NCBI RefSeq assembly: GCF_900497805.2
Contig: NW_020954562.1
Location: 23,837,722-23,901,721, forward strand
Length of the DNA: 64,000 nt
Direction of reading: 5' to 3'
DNA from: Vombatus ursinus
Lineage: Eukaryota; Chordata; Mammalia; Diprotodontia; Vombatidae
Shown here: positions 1 through 11,839 of the stretch, in pieces
Position numbering within the stretch: position 1 is the stretch's first letter
Layout of the letters: every line of letters begins with the position of its first letter
Position numbers and translations under genes: made by a program
Notes under the pieces: generated by a model
What the model saw: only the letters and a program-made list of their open reading frames with translations
Databases searched by the model: none
What the model was told of the DNA's origin: nothing

Positions 1-175
1 TGCTAAATGTTGGGAATACAAAGAAAGGCAAAAACAGTTACTGCCCTAAAGGAGCTCATACTTAGTGTGGGAGGGGAGAAAACACATAGAAAGATGTTGA
101 AATGTTGAAGGGTAGAGGCAGAGGAAGGGTAGCTGGCATGATGTCCAGAGGCATATAGTCAGTGGGAAACAATTA
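1..175 (-). mobile_element. L2/CR1-clade LINE 3' end fragment
   Basis: Reads as the reverse complement of the L2-type 3' UTR: a 'tgctaaatgttgggaatac' start, then 'aaggagctcat' and a segment resembling the Gly/Ala-rich 'agctggcatgatg' zone. The element enters from outside the window. The same 3' region recurs in both orientations at 22.2-23.1, 43.8-44.6 and 60.5-61.5 kb, which is how it was recognised. Confidence 0.6.
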
Positions 176-369
176 AGTGACTGCTCTGGGTACCTTTCTT
201 AAATGGAGGATCTGGGAAGAGCTAGCTGAACACAAATTCACTAAAATGTGAGATTCCTGAATTTCTTAAGATTTCAACATGGAATTTAGATTGATTATGT
301 GGGATGAAAAGCATGAATATCCATACATTGGAGGAAAAGGAAGATTATTTCCAGTGTTTCTTGACCTCT

Positions 370-1000
370 GAAACAGGCAGTTGTTTGTCTTTCCCTTTTG
401 AAGAGGACCAATGACATCATGGGGTGAAATCATGTGAATTGGATTGAAGTGAAGCAGAGTCACACAAAGTTGTCTGCGTCACTTTCTCTTCCAGATTCAT
501 TAAAGTTCAGTAGTGAGACAAAAATAAGGATGACTGGAGATTCCCTGGGATGCAATAGATGACATCTAACCAAGCTTTGAGCACTTCACAGAGCCACATT
601 CATGGTCATTGGAACAGATTGTTCTTATCTGCCCATTCCACCAGGAGACAAATCATACGCTTGGGACAGACATCTCCTTAACTCACTGACAGGTTTGAGG
701 CCTATTGGTTACCCTCATTCTGGCTTAACCTATCTGAAAGTTTTCATCAGAGTGTGGCCACTGTATATGCTATAGTTTCTTGGAGCCAAAGATGAGAGTT
801 GGGAGACAGGTGGACACCAAAGGTGGATGAACAGTTCTGAAAAGGGCTTGGCAAGTCCTCACACCACAGGTGCAAACAGGATAGATAGAAATCTGGAATA
901 GCCTAGTACACAAGACTTCCTCAAGAACCCTTACTACCCAGGGGAGTCTGAACCCCAGAGCTACATCATTTTAACAAAGAGTTCTCATTTGATTCTCTAG
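370..1000. repeat. ~630 bp marsupial-type interspersed repeat, class uncertain
   Basis: The stretch from 'cttttgaagaggaccaatg' through 'attggaacagattgttctt', 'gggagacaggtggacacca' and 'aagacttcctcaagaaccc' to 'tacccaggggagtctgaac' matches a repeat I know as abundant in marsupial DNA. I cannot name its class with certainty. No long open frame is present. The short minus-strand frame inside it is not a gene. Confidence 0.5.
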
Positions 1001-1183
1001 GCCTCCTTCATCTCTCCATCCATAAGACTTTCCCCTGAACTTCATCTTCTATCCCAATGCATAAGCCAGAATGAACAAAAGCTCAGAGGTGTAGGATCTC
1101 ATTATTTTTATACGTCATCTATAGGCTGTCTCAGAATTTGTCTTTTAGTCCCCTCATTAGGATTATTGGCAACAGCTACCACT

Positions 1184-1405
1184 GAGGCAGCTGGTAGTAC
1201 AGTGGATAGAGTGCTAGGCCTAGAATAAGGGTCTTACTAGTTATGCAACCTCTATTTGCCTCAGTTTCCTCAACTATAAAATGAGAATCATAGCACCTAC
1301 CTCACAGGGTTGTTGTGAAGATTGAATGAGATCATACTTCTAAAAACACTTAGCACAATGCCTGGCACTTTACTAGAGAAATGCTTGTTCCTTTCTTTCT
1401 TCCCC
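1184..1405 (+). mobile_element. CORE-SINE (MIR/Mar1-type) with L2-like tail
   Basis: It has a tRNA-like head (gtggatagagtgctaggcct), the conserved CORE segment 'tcagtttcctcaactataaaa', then 'ctcacagggttgttgtgaag', and an L2-type tail 'cacaatgcctggcacttta'. This order is diagnostic of mammalian CORE-SINEs mobilised by L2. The head is partly deleted. Confidence 0.8.
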
Positions 1406-1884
1406 ACCTTCTTTCCCCACAAAACAGTCTTATGAAAAGGTGAAGAGTGGAAACAAGGAATGGAAAGGGAAACAAGGATTTGTTTATAAAAGTTTCTCCA
1501 TTTTTTGTTGCTTAAGAAACTTTTATATATTTAAATCAATATATCCACATACTCAGATGACCCTTGGGTAATGTAGACTTTTCAACTTTTCTTTAAGAGG
1601 AGTTATGTATGGAAAAAACATACACAAAATCAAAATCAAAGCAGAATTTGTTGGCACTTCATAAAAAAGATGAAAATAAAAATCACAGCCCTTGGCCAAA
1701 TCAAACTCCTAAAAAAATAGGATTGGGTTAAAATCCATGATGCTAGATCAAACAATAACCCACAAAATATTCATATATGTTATCACACTTTAGAGAAGAT
1801 TAGTATTGAAAAACAATATAGTCCTTTTCTGTGTACCAACACACTTTCTTTGCTAACATGGTGCAATGGAATTAGCATTGTTAT

Positions 1885-2035
1885 TGAATTCAGAGAAACT
1901 GGATTCTGGAATTTGACTGGTCATTTGGTATCACTAAACTTCTCTGGATCTTACTTACTTCCTCTATAAATTAAGAGGCATAGACATTTGAGGCCCTTTC
2001 CTGCCCTAAATTTATGAGCCTTTGATTTCTCACAT
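1885..2035 (+). mobile_element. MIR-like SINE fragment
   Basis: Diverged copy recognisable by 'tctctggatcttacttac', 'cctctataaattaagaggc' and an end resembling 'ctaaatttatgagcctttg'. Copies with the same end occur at 7.1 and 18.0 kb. Confidence 0.6.
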
Positions 2036-3029
2036 TTAAAAGCTTCTCACATAATGACCTGATGTAGCTAAGGTTATTTGCCTACTATCTCTCAAAAAAT
2101 CCCAAAACAAGCAAAAAAAAAAAAAACAAAAAACCTGGTCAAGTGCCTACATAGCAGGCCACTAAACTTGTGTTTTTTCCATGAAATTTCTGGGTATGGG
2201 TGATGGACACAACCTGGGAGGAAACCTAATGTTTGGAATACAAGGGTTATTATGTTGTACTTACTGATCTAGAAAGCTATGGTCTATTTAGCAAATCATA
2301 ACACCTGTTCTCTAACATACTCTGAAGGAGTCAACAGAGCCCTCGCATTTGTAACTATGATAGGCATGCCAATTTATGTCTTATTTTAAAACTGTAGTGA
2401 TTTCCAAATGGAGTTATAACATCCTTAAAAGCAAGATTTATTAAAAATGTACCTGGGCTGAAAAGTTGTCAGATATTACATGTATTGTCATAGCCATGGA
2501 ATATTTAGTGGCCCATGTACAAGGGGGCCCATATACAGGGGGGTTGAATTATTTTACTACAAAAGAAAAGTCACTATTCAGATATTTTTTAATGGGAGAC
2601 TAAAAATTGATAATGTCATGTATAAGCAAAGTGCATAAAGGGTCAAGCAGGCAAGAGGTGATATCTGGAACTGATTTTGCTAACAACATAATGCATCACA
2701 CTGATGTTTCTCTTAATCTCCAAAGGTACATCTCCAGCTGTCTACTTTAAGTTGGATGTTAAAAAAAAATTATTTTGTCCAAAACAAATTTATTTTCCCA
2801 CCAAGCTGACCTTCTCTTCCCTATTTCTGATGATGGGGCTGTTATTCTCCTCATAACATCTTGAAATCTGTATTTTTAAAATTTTTTCCCCATCTTCACC
2901 ATTTCCATGACTTGTTACTTCTTCCCTTTTTCCTTTGTTATATCTACCACACCTATCCACTGCCATTGCCACTTATCTCCTCAGGTGTAGGTTTTCAGAA
3001 TAGCCTCTTACTAATCTTATGAAGGCACT

Positions 3030-3245
3030 GTTGAATGGTGGAAAAATACTGAAATTAGAATCAGAAGTCTTGGGTTCAAATTCAAGCTCTGCCAGTTATT
3101 AGCTATGACTGTAGACAAATATAATCCCCCAGACCTTGGTTTCTTCATTTGAAAAGAAGGAGGTTGGACTAAGATGACATCTTTCTTGGGATGGACATCT
3201 CTGTTCACAGTAACTTTGTTATGAGTCCAGTTCAGTTTGAGCAAT
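3030..3245 (+). mobile_element. MIR-like SINE
   Basis: Head 'agaatcagaagtcttgggtt', B-box-like 'ggttcaaattc', then 'ttggtttcttcatttgaaa' and 'aggaggttggactaagatg' follow the order of the marsupial MIR-type SINE. The minus-strand open frame across it is a by-product. Confidence 0.65.
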
Positions 3246-3374
3246 GTTGATTAGATCCTGCCATTTCACCTATGTTTCCTAGCCCCAGGGCATTTAATTT
3301 AATCCAGTCAGTCAAACTTTGCCAGAATTAAAGGTTCCAGATCAGAAATTAGAAAAGGTGAGTTTTCATCTTAA

Positions 3375-3565
3375 TGCTTTGATTGTTGCTGAGTCATTTT
3401 TTAGTCATGTCCAACTCTTTTTGACCCCATTTGGAATTTTCTGAGCAAAGATATTGGAGTGTTTTTCCATTTCTTTCTTCAGCTCATTTTATGCATGAGG
3501 AAACTGAGTCAAGCAGGGTTAAGTGATTTATTTAGGGTCACACAGCTTGTAGGTGTCTGAGGGTT
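3375..3565 (-). mobile_element. tRNA-derived SINE with RTE/BovB-like tail
   Basis: Reverse complement of the 'gtatctttgc-caagaaaa-ccccaaatggggtc' type 3' tail at the left, followed by the CORE region 'aggaaactgagtcaagcag' and 'agggtcacacagctt' at the right. The tail resembles the RTE/BovB 3' end, so RTE enzymes probably moved it (inference from tail sharing). Confidence 0.75.
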
Positions 3566-3589
3566 CCACTAACTAATTGTATGACTTCG

Positions 3590-3770
3590 AGTAAATCATT
3601 GAATGGTGATAGAGCTGGAAGGAACTTTTGAGATTGACTACTCCAATCCTTCTTTTATAGGTAAAGAAAAAAAATCTGAGAGAAACTTGCCCATGCTCCT
3701 TAGAATTGAGATTTTTATGATTCCAAAATCATTGCTGTTTCCAATAAACCATGCTACTCTTTTCCAGTAC
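3590..3770 (-). mobile_element. MIR-like SINE fragment
   Basis: 'agagctggaaggaactttt' followed by 'ttatag-gtaaagaaa' and 'aataaaccatgctactctt' gives the reverse-complement order of a MIR-type SINE. It directly abuts the preceding minus-strand SINE. Confidence 0.55.
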
Positions 3771-3914
3771 TAAATTTTTTCAACTGTCAAGTGAGAAGTT
3801 CAGTTTAAATTTTTCAACTTGAAAGCTGTACTGTTCTAGGGTTATGTCTCTATTCTCTTGAAAAAACTTTTTTTAAAAAAATACATGAAATATAGTAATT
3901 GATTAGCTTTGTAT

Positions 3915-4100
3915 TTAAGGTCTTCCACAATCTGGCCCAAACCTACCTTACCAACCTTAAACCCCACTGCTTCCCAACACTCCACTCTAGCCAAACCAGT
4001 CTATTCACTATCCCTTAATTACATCTTACATGCATTTTGCTTATATAACTTAAAAGTCTTTCCTTCCATTTTCCAACTAACTAAACTATACCTATCATTA
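3915..4100 (+). mobile_element. L2-clade LINE fragment
   Basis: 'aggtcttccacaatctggcc' and the C/T-rich run after it match the terminal portion of the L2 3' region. The 66-codon open frame here is repeat-derived. Confidence 0.6.
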
Positions 4101-4111
4101 ACAGTTTAGCT

Positions 4112-4232
4112 TAGGGGTGGGGAAACTGCAGCCTTCTAGGTCCTTGGGTGCAGCCTTTTGACTGAGTACAAGTTTTAAAGAACAAATCCTATTATTAAGG
4201 GGATTTGTTCTGTGAAGTTTAGATTCGGTCAA
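4112..4232 (+). mobile_element. Palindromic hAT-type DNA element, right part missing
   Basis: Begins with the terminal motif 'aggggtggggaaactgcagc'. It continues through 'ctaggtccttgggtgcagcc' to the centre 'aaggggatttgttctgtgaa', then departs from the family pattern at about 4232. The complete copy at 57301-57506 shows the family is about 206 bp and nearly self-complementary. Confidence 0.65.
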
Positions 4233-4334
4233 CTAGAATCTAGCTCAAGTCTTACTTTCTACATAAAGTCTTTTACAATTCTTATTTATTTATTTATTTT
4301 TCAATAAAGTCATGCTGAGATTAGACTTTATGGA

Positions 4335-4537
4335 GTTGGGTTGGTATTGGAGTTAGGAAGATTGATGTTTAATTCCTGTCTCAGACATTTACTAGCTTTG
4401 ATTGCTCTGTAAATATCATTTAACCTCTGTGAACCTCAGTTTCCTCATCTGTAAAATAAAAGTAATAATAGTACCTATCTCAGTGTTATGAATGTAAAGA
4501 TTATAATGCAGCCAATGTTTTGTGAACTTCAAAACAC

Positions 4538-4540
<3 letters not shown>
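4335..4540 (+). mobile_element. CORE-SINE
   Basis: 'ggagttaggaagattgatg', 'ctcagacatttactagctt', 'cctcagtttcctcatctgt' and 'aataatagtacctatctca' run in standard CORE-SINE order. Its 3' end passes directly into a TG microsatellite. Confidence 0.8.
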
Positions 4541-4576
<36 letters not shown>

Positions 4577-4577
4577 T
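4541..4577 (+). repeat. (TG)n microsatellite
   Basis: About 17 uninterrupted TG units. It generates artificial Cys-Val open frames. Confidence 0.95.
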
Positions 4578-4663
4578 TGTCATTATCATCTTTTTTTGTC
4601 ATTTGGTCACATACTTACCTCTTGTAATATTGTCTTGGTATTTGTCTTGCAGCATGATTTCAC

Positions 4664-4675
4664 ATTGTGTGTGTG

Positions 4676-4712
<37 letters not shown>

Positions 4713-4714
4713 GT
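4664..4714 (+). repeat. (TG)n microsatellite, interrupted
   Basis: About 24 TG units broken by single TA and TT steps, inside a diverged L2-like tail that continues to about 4850. Confidence 0.95.
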
Positions 4715-6229
4715 TGCCTAATTTCTCCAACTTGGTTCTATACTCCTTGAAAGTAGGAGTATTTTTTGGATCCCCCCTGCATTTGACACACAAACCTCCC
4801 AGTGCTATGTGTATGGTAGATATTTAACAAAATGTGCTGAATTAATGCATACATAAGGAAGTTATGGGCAGTAAATAGCTGCCAATAAATAGTAAATGGA
4901 CAAAATGGTCAGCTTAAAAATATTATAAATTTCCAGAATATTGGCTCAAGGTACCAAAATGATCAGTTATTGACTGTTGGCAATGATGGGTCTGTTCCTT
5001 GGGTATTCTGACATGAATTAATGTCAGTTTTCCTCAGTGACTACACACTTCTCCTTACGTACTGGCACAGACTAGCAGCACCTCCACCACTAAATGAGGA
5101 ATCCCTGCTTTTCAAGGTACATAGAAACAAAATACATTTCCCCTGGACCTGTTCTTGAGGCTTTGGTCTTCAGGTAGACAACAGTTTACATAGGCTGACT
5201 AGTGGAAGAGAATACTAGGTACTACAGAGATAAAATTCCATCAGGTACCCAAGTCTTCCATGAACTTTCTCTTTGTTGAACTACAGTGTACTCTTGATAT
5301 TACCTTTGCAGTAAGCCTGAAAGGGGGTAGAATGTGTGTTTGGAGGGGGGAGGTATAGGTAAAGGTATTGGCTTGGGTGGTGACAATCAGATTACCAGCA
5401 AGAGAGAATTTCTTAAAGCTGGTAAATATGGCCCTAAGGCCCTTGGCCTTAGACTTCTATCTAGTAAAGTAGGCAGTAAGGAACACTGTCCTCATAGTGT
5501 TAATTTAAATTGGCCTTCAAATTCTCACAGCAGGTTAATAGTGATGGCCATTTCTATTGACAGTAGCTTAGTTATGATATTGACTCTGGATGAGCACATG
5601 CAAGGATACTTAGATCTTACTGTTTCACATAGATTCAGTAGCCCCAGAGCCAAAGCTTGCTGTCAGATGCAAAGAGTCAAGCCACTGACACAAGCTATGC
5701 ATCATCACAAGGCCTCAGAATATCTAATTTGGTCAACATTTTGCTGATGTGATCAAAAGGTAAAAATACAAGTTAAAAATAAGAGTGCCAGATGCACTCT
5801 TTAAGACAAGGAGATGATAGTAATAATAATTATTGAAACTGTTATATACATCCTAGCTATAATTATAAAGATAATTATTATGGCTAGAATTCCTGTTGTA
5901 CCGTATGGTTTAGAAGGCATTTCACATGTTAACTCATTTGATTTGACTTGAATTTATTTGATTTGATTACAAAACCATGTCATGAAACTATCATAAATGC
6001 TATAATTTATGAAAAAAGTATTTATTACACTTTTATGTGTGAAACACTATGCAAAGTTCTAAGACAGAAAGAGAAAAACTCAAATTAAAATGAAATTTGT
6101 GAAAAAAAAGTTGGGCCCTTTTCTGTCTTTGCATGTAATCTCTTGATGATCAACACGAGTTCAAATATCATCCGTAAGTAAATGACTCTTGCATGTATAT
6201 ATTCAAATCTAATTCCTCTCCTGAATACC

Positions 6230-6735
6230 AGTCTTACCTCTCCAACTGTTTGTTGAAAATCTCCTGAATGTACCTCAAACATCCAAAATCTAACATACCC
6301 AAAACAGAACTCGCTTTCTACCCCCTTACCCCTCCACCCTCCCAACCTGTCCCTCTTCTAAACGTCTCAATGTATGTTTTGGGGAAGATAATTCTCCCAG
6401 TCAACCAGGATCTTAACCTTGGTGTCCCCCTTTATTCCTTCCCTGTGCTTCAGCCCCTGTATTCAATTAGTTGCCAAATCTTGTTGTTTCTACTTCTATA
6501 ATATCTGATATTAAAAAGATTCAAAAATCTTTAGTAAGCCCACCATTACTTCTAATATAGATGCCAAACTCTTTAGCTTGTCATTTAAGGCCCTCTATAA
6601 GATGACTCCTACCTACCTTTTCAGGTTTATTTAATGCTACCTTGACAGTCCCTCATCATGAATTTTATATTCTAGACAAAACTAGACTAAATGATGGGCT
6701 CCTTTTCAGAACACATATGTCTTTATCTCAGCTTT
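6230..6735 (+). mobile_element. L2-clade LINE, ORF2 3' end and start of 3' UTR
   Basis: 'cccaaaacagaactcgctt', 'cctgtccctcttctaaacg', 'cagtcaaccaggatcttaac' and 'gttgccaaatcttgttgttt' follow the L2 ORF2 3' end. 'tcatttaaggccctctataa' is the start of the UTR. The element is split by SINEs and resumes at 7140. Open frames on either strand here are its debris. Confidence 0.7.
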
Positions 6736-6744
6736 TCTACTAAT

Positions 6745-6895
6745 CCTCTTTCTGTGACCTAGGCCAAGTCTCTTAAGCTCTCTTTCTCAGTTTGCTTATC
6801 TTCACTATAAGGAAGTTGAACTAACAATAGTGTAAACCCAAGTAGAAACAAATCCTTGCAGGCCACATATTGACTTCCAACTCTAAACCCATGAT
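6745..6895 (+). mobile_element. MIR-like SINE fragment
   Basis: 'tgtgacctaggccaagtctc' and 'ctctttctcagtttgctta' give the CORE region. It lies inside the split L2. Confidence 0.5.
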
Positions 6896-6914
6896 TGAAT
6901 AATTGTTTTGTTTT

Positions 6915-7130
6915 GTGTAAGGAAGTATGGTACAATGGAAAGAAAGCTGGATGTGGAATCAGAGGACAGGGGTTTTGGGTCCTGTTTCTGCCACAGTCTA
7001 CACTCATAATAGTCTTGGGCAAGTCATTTAACCCCTCTAGACATCAGCTTCCTCACCTCTAAAATAAGAGAGGTGGACTAGTTTACCTTTATGGTTCCTT
7101 TCCAGCTCTAAATTTATGAACGTTTCCTAA
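6915..7130 (+). mobile_element. MIR-like SINE
   Basis: Head 'aagtatggtacaatggaaag', 'gatgtggaatcagaggac', CORE 'tcagcttcctcacctctaaa' and tail 'ccagctctaaatttatgaac'. It interrupts the L2 that flanks it on both sides. Confidence 0.75.
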
Positions 7131-7139
7131 AACTTGATA

Positions 7140-7435
7140 CTCCACTTCCCACAATTATGTTTTCATGCAAGCTATTTTTCATGTCTAAAATGTGTTATCT
7201 CATGATTTCTATCCTTTAAAACCCTCAGTTTTTTTCAAAGTTGAATTCAGATGACACGTCTTCCACAAAGCTTTCCCTGCTCCTGCATTCAATCCCTTCT
7301 CAATTGTTTTCATAATATGGTTATTTTTGTACATGTTGGAATTCTTTCACTAGAGAGAAAACTGCTTAAGATCATGACTACTTCATTTGTCTTCGTGTCT
7401 CCAGTACCTGGCATATAGTAAGTGCTTAATAATAA
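7140..7435 (+). mobile_element. L2-clade LINE, 3' terminus
   Basis: Continues the L2 broken by the SINEs. 'acaaagctttccctgctcc' and the terminal 'cctggcatatagtaagtgct-taata' are the L2 3' end. Confidence 0.7.
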
Positions 7436-7672
7436 TAACTAGCATTTTTATAGCACGTAAATGTTTGCAAAGTGTTTTATGTGTTACCTCATTTGATCCT
7501 CACAACAACCCAATAGGTAGGTGCTATAAGTATCCCCATGTTACAGATTAGGCACCTGAGGCAAACAGAGGTGAAATTACTTGTTCAGCATCAAGCAGCT
7601 AATGAAAAATTAAAACTTAACATCATCCTGACTCCAAATTCAACTCTATCCATAGTGCCACCTAGCTGCCTT
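7435..7672 (-). mobile_element. Full-length CORE-SINE
   Basis: Reverse-complement order is complete: 'atttgatcctcacaacaacc', 'gaggcaaacagaggtgaaat', 'atccatagtgccacctagct'. It lies directly against the L2 3' end. Confidence 0.8.
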
Positions 7673-8159
7673 AATATATTTTTGTTGTCTTGACTGAGTT
7701 GAATTCAATTAAAGTCTAAGCTATGTGTATGTGTGTATTCATGCATACACAGTTATGTATGCATTTGACACAGAAAGAAACAGGGATGTATTTTCCCAGT
7801 ATATTGCCTAATATAGGCATATGGCACAAATGTAAAATGCATGAAAAAACTCTACTCTTTCTGTCTTCTCATCAAAAAGAAAGCGTAGGAAGATTTTGAC
7901 CCTAAACATATTTAATAGAAAATGGAAAACAGATAGAAGTTGAAGAAGGGACCAGCCAGCTGCTTTAAATGGGTTCTGGCCTAAATGCATTGCACAAGAT
8001 ACTGAAGTAATATTCAGGTGTGATCAGTGAACCATTCTTGGTAATCTCCAAGGAATGGGAAAGGTGCTAAAAGATCAGGAGATAGGAAAATGTCCTGATT
8101 CTCAAAAAAAAAAAAATACATCCTGAAACAATAGATGTGTGGGGTTGTTGTTGATCCTC

Positions 8160-8563
8160 TGTAACATTCCAGAATGGATTGTGAAATCTCTAGATCATGA
8201 AATGAATGGTTATTGCATATATGTTGAAAAAAGTCAATCATTAGGAATCAGCATGATTTCACTAAGGCTAAGTCATGCCAAACTTATCTTATTTCTTTTT
8301 CAGACATAGTTATTAGAACAATGAAATGCTGCATTCATAGTGTTAGGATTTTATCTAAACATTTGGAGAAATCTCTCTTAACAAGCTCTTAGGTAAGGGT
8401 TAGGTGGGTTAATGGTTGATTAGGTTAACAGACATGATAAGCTAGATTCTCTGGTGTTATGGCTCTGAGCCCTGTTCTTGGCCCTATTTTCAACATGTTA
8501 TTTTTAATCATGTCTTGGTTGAAGAAAAAGAAGGCATAGTTATAAAATGTGTGCATGATATAT

Positions 8564-8640
<77 letters not shown>

Positions 8641-9415
8641 TAGTAATCAATATGTTGATGATAATCAGTATCCAAAAAGTTCTAGGCAGGCTAAAAGAAT
8701 AAACTAAATTTAGTAGGATGAAATATAACAGAAAAAAATGCAAAATTTTGCACTTAGGATCCAAAAATAATAACACTATATATACAGGATGGGAGATGAT
8801 TTCTTAACAGGAGTTCACGTAAGATGGAGGGATTTTAGTGGACCCAAATTCACTGAATCAGGTGGGCAAATTCACTGCCACCCCCCAAAAAAATCACATT
8901 TGGAATATTGTGCTTAATTCTCAGTGTAGCACTTTGGAGGATAGATTTGGAGGAATAAATAAACTCAGGCATATCCAGTGGTTGGGGAATGGAATAAGGA
9001 AGGAACTCAAAACTGTTTCCTGATGAGAAATGGTTGAAGGACCCAGGATTATATAGGTTCAAAGAGAGAGTCTTAGTGGAAAAATAATAGCTGCCATGAG
9101 TATTTGATGATCTTTTATTTGGATGGGAGATTGACTTCATTTATGCAGTTTCTAAGGGATAGAATTTGGACAAATGGAGGAAGTTATAGGGGGAAAGATT
9201 TCAGCTAAGTATAAGAAAGTATAACAGTTGGAACTGTTTAAAAAGAGAATGAACTGTTCTGTGAGGCACTGAGTTACCCTTTATTAGAAGTGTTCAGAGA
9301 AAACCTGGATGACATGTCAGGGATGCTACCAAGAAAATTTCTGTATGGGGTATGAGGTTCAACTTGCAAGGTAATTTATAAGGTTCCTGCTAACTCTTAA
9401 GATTCTGTACTATTT
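8160..9415 (+). mobile_element. CR1/L3-clade LINE, 3' part
   Basis: The order matches the 3' third of CR1/L3. It includes 'ttcttggccctattttcaac' (the LGP(I/V)LFN reverse-transcriptase motif region), 'caaaattttgcacttaggat', 'ggagttcacgtaagatgga', 'agtagcactttggagg-atag' and 'ctggatgacatgtcaggga'. The terminal 'ttataaggttcctgctaact' matches the CR1 'aaggtcccttccaact' end. No frame is intact. A CA/TA microsatellite splits it at 8563-8632. Confidence 0.72.
8563..8632 (+). repeat. (CA)n(TA)n compound microsatellite
   Basis: About 18 CA units followed by about 16 TA units inside the CR1/L3 copy. Confidence 0.95.
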
Positions 9416-9429
9416 ACTTTTGGTTATCC

Positions 9430-10720
9430 TTGGTTGGTCCCATATTTAAGTTGCTTTAAAGACAAAACGCATCTCAGGAAGCATCTTGGTTTTGCAATGG
9501 ATAATGAATCAGTAGCTAATTGGTAGTGAGAAAATCTTCAACAAATCTGGTGAAAAAGGGAAAATTAAACCTGGAATAAAAATAGCAATATTCTCTTAGA
9601 CACAGAAAGCAGAGAAATGCTAAAAAAAATCCTTAGAATCATATCTTAAAGGGAAAAAAAACATTTTGCTGGACTATATAGAATGGCTATTTTGTAGAAT
9701 TACTTTAGACAATATAATTGCTGTTGCAATTGAAGTGAAAATGTAGTTCATTTATCACTCAAGATTTAAGTGTTAGAAAGTAATTTGTGGTGAAGTGCTT
9801 TTTTTGGGGATGGACACATGATCATTGAAAACATTCTATTTACATTTCAGGTCAACAGCAAAAAGAAATATTGCAGTGGAAGCAGTTTCTTTTAAATTTT
9901 TTTGGATGAGACAATGACTCTGTCCTTTGTGTAGATTAAAATGCACATTTCTGAACAATGGACAATGAACTAATAGATTGTTCTTAGTCATAAGGTGTCA
10001 AAGTGAATATCACAGGTCATAGGAATAGTTAGAGTTATCCAGTGTCTGATGAATGCAAATATGCCTCAACTATTTATTCTTCCCCCTTCAACCAAATGAG
10101 AATTTCTAGTCTTCTTGGGCTATTGGCAGGAGAAACATTAGCATACACATATTAGAATATTGACTGACGTCACAAGGATTTAAAATGTAAGGGGTTTGTT
10201 TATTCTCCTTTTATCAAGCAGGTTTTTTTTTCTTACAGATAGAACATTCACATGTTGTAAGTTACAGAAGAAGAGTGTATGAGACAGACCTAATGTAAAT
10301 CATTAAATAACAGCTTACATGGCTCATGTTCACAATGGGAGAAATTGTTAAAAGGGAAAGCAGATTCAGTAACAAGAAACATAAGCAGATTGCTGTTGTT
10401 TATTAAATCTATCTCCCAGGAAATTTCCTCAAGCTAAAGAAAGATCTACTGTACCACGCAGTGCAGGATGCTATACACACAAGAGATTACACGCTATAAA
10501 ATTTCAGGTTTCTAAGCATTTTACACAATCTAAACCAGATTAAAGTTTGCATTTAAAAAAGACATTTTCTGTTTGCCTTTACTAAATGGAGGTCATTCCA
10601 ATAGCCCATAAGTATTTTTTAATCAAAGCAAGTTTAAGGGGAAAAAAAAAAACCTCTCTAAACATGTATGCAATGATGGTAAATAAGGGCATTTTTTCAA
10701 TAAACCAACCCTCTGTTGTT
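9430..10720. other. FSTL5 3' flank, apparently single-copy
   Basis: I recognise no repeat, RNA gene or coding frame. The part at about 10250-10620 has mixed composition and no repeat signature. If the distal AATAAA at 10399-10404 (minus strand) is used, this would be the end of the FSTL5 3' UTR. Confidence 0.4.
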
Positions 10721-10724
10721 GTTT

Positions 10725-10985
10725 TACTGAGACAGAAAGAGACAGAGATAGAGAGACAGAGAGAGACAAAGACACAGAGACAGAGACAGAGAGACAGAGA
10801 TAGAAAATGTTAGAAATTGACAGAGTGACAGAAACAGTGGCAGAGATATATTGAGAAACTAGATTGACATTGAGAGACACAGAGAAATATTAAGACAAAG
10901 AGTGACAGAAAAAGAAATAGTGAGTGAGAAAAAAAGGAGGGAGGGTGGAGGGACAGGATAGAGACAGAGCTAGAGAGAATACAAA
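10725..10985 (+). repeat. Purine-rich (GACAGA)n-like low-complexity tract
   Basis: Degenerate GAGACA/GACAGA repeats over about 260 bp. On the FSTL5-sense strand this is a pyrimidine (TCTGTC) tract. The open frames across it are compositional. Confidence 0.9.
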
Positions 10986-11839
10986 AGAATGGAGAGTAGT
11001 GAAAGAAAGAATATAATAGTCTCTATATGCTGTCATAAAGGACAGGAGTTTCTAGCTTCTTAACTAAAGAGGGACATTCTAGTGAGTGAGCATTTAGGGA
11101 TTATGTAGCAGAGGAACAGGCTAAGCCAATGATAAAAAAAATGATGAAAGACAATCTGAGAAAATACAGGTAAATAGCAAAGGCAATGGGTAATCAATCA
11201 CAGCTTAAACCACTGGTATAAGGGTTAACAATCTTATTCTCTGAATCATATTTCTAAATTGTCTAATGCCTAATAGAAAATCAGCTTTCTAGCCAGCTCA
11301 TATATTCTGGTGTTAATTTCACAATATGCAATTTTCTCTAAGTAGATGTATATGATCCAAACCCTGGGCTATCCGGAAATGAAGAAATGAAGGTCTACTA
11401 GCTACTGATGAAGGAAAAGGTCTGTATATAAGCAGGTGACATACCAAACAAAACCTGCAATAAAAATATACCCATACTCTAGAGATTAGAAACATTTTGA
11501 GTACAGAAGACACTGCAAGCATTTTTCCCATATCACACTTTGTTTTACCTCCCCTCCATGCTATGTGGTACACTCCATTTGAAATTCTACCTTTTGTTAC
11601 CTACACACAGCCCAGGGCCAACTTATGCCTTCAAAGAGTATTTCACTGAGGGTCAAACAGATGACTGAAGGCAAGATTTGGCTAAAGAGGGACTAAATGT
11701 TTTTCTTTCCTAGGACCATCCATTTAAAGCCACATGAGAATATATTATTTTGCTTCTATTCTTCCTTTCCTCATGAGACATTCCCTTCAAGGCACAAAAA
11801 GATTATAAACAGTGGACAGGACAGAATGTTTTCATTTCA

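Noticed and set aside
4488-4827. 77- and 101-codon Cys/Val-rich open frames
   Set aside because: They are translations of two TG microsatellites joined by a diverged LINE tail.
5334-5747. 137-codon open frame, among the longest in the window
   Set aside because: No family motif, domain or splice context is evident, and the composition looks like chance. The DNA itself shows no repeat or gene signature.
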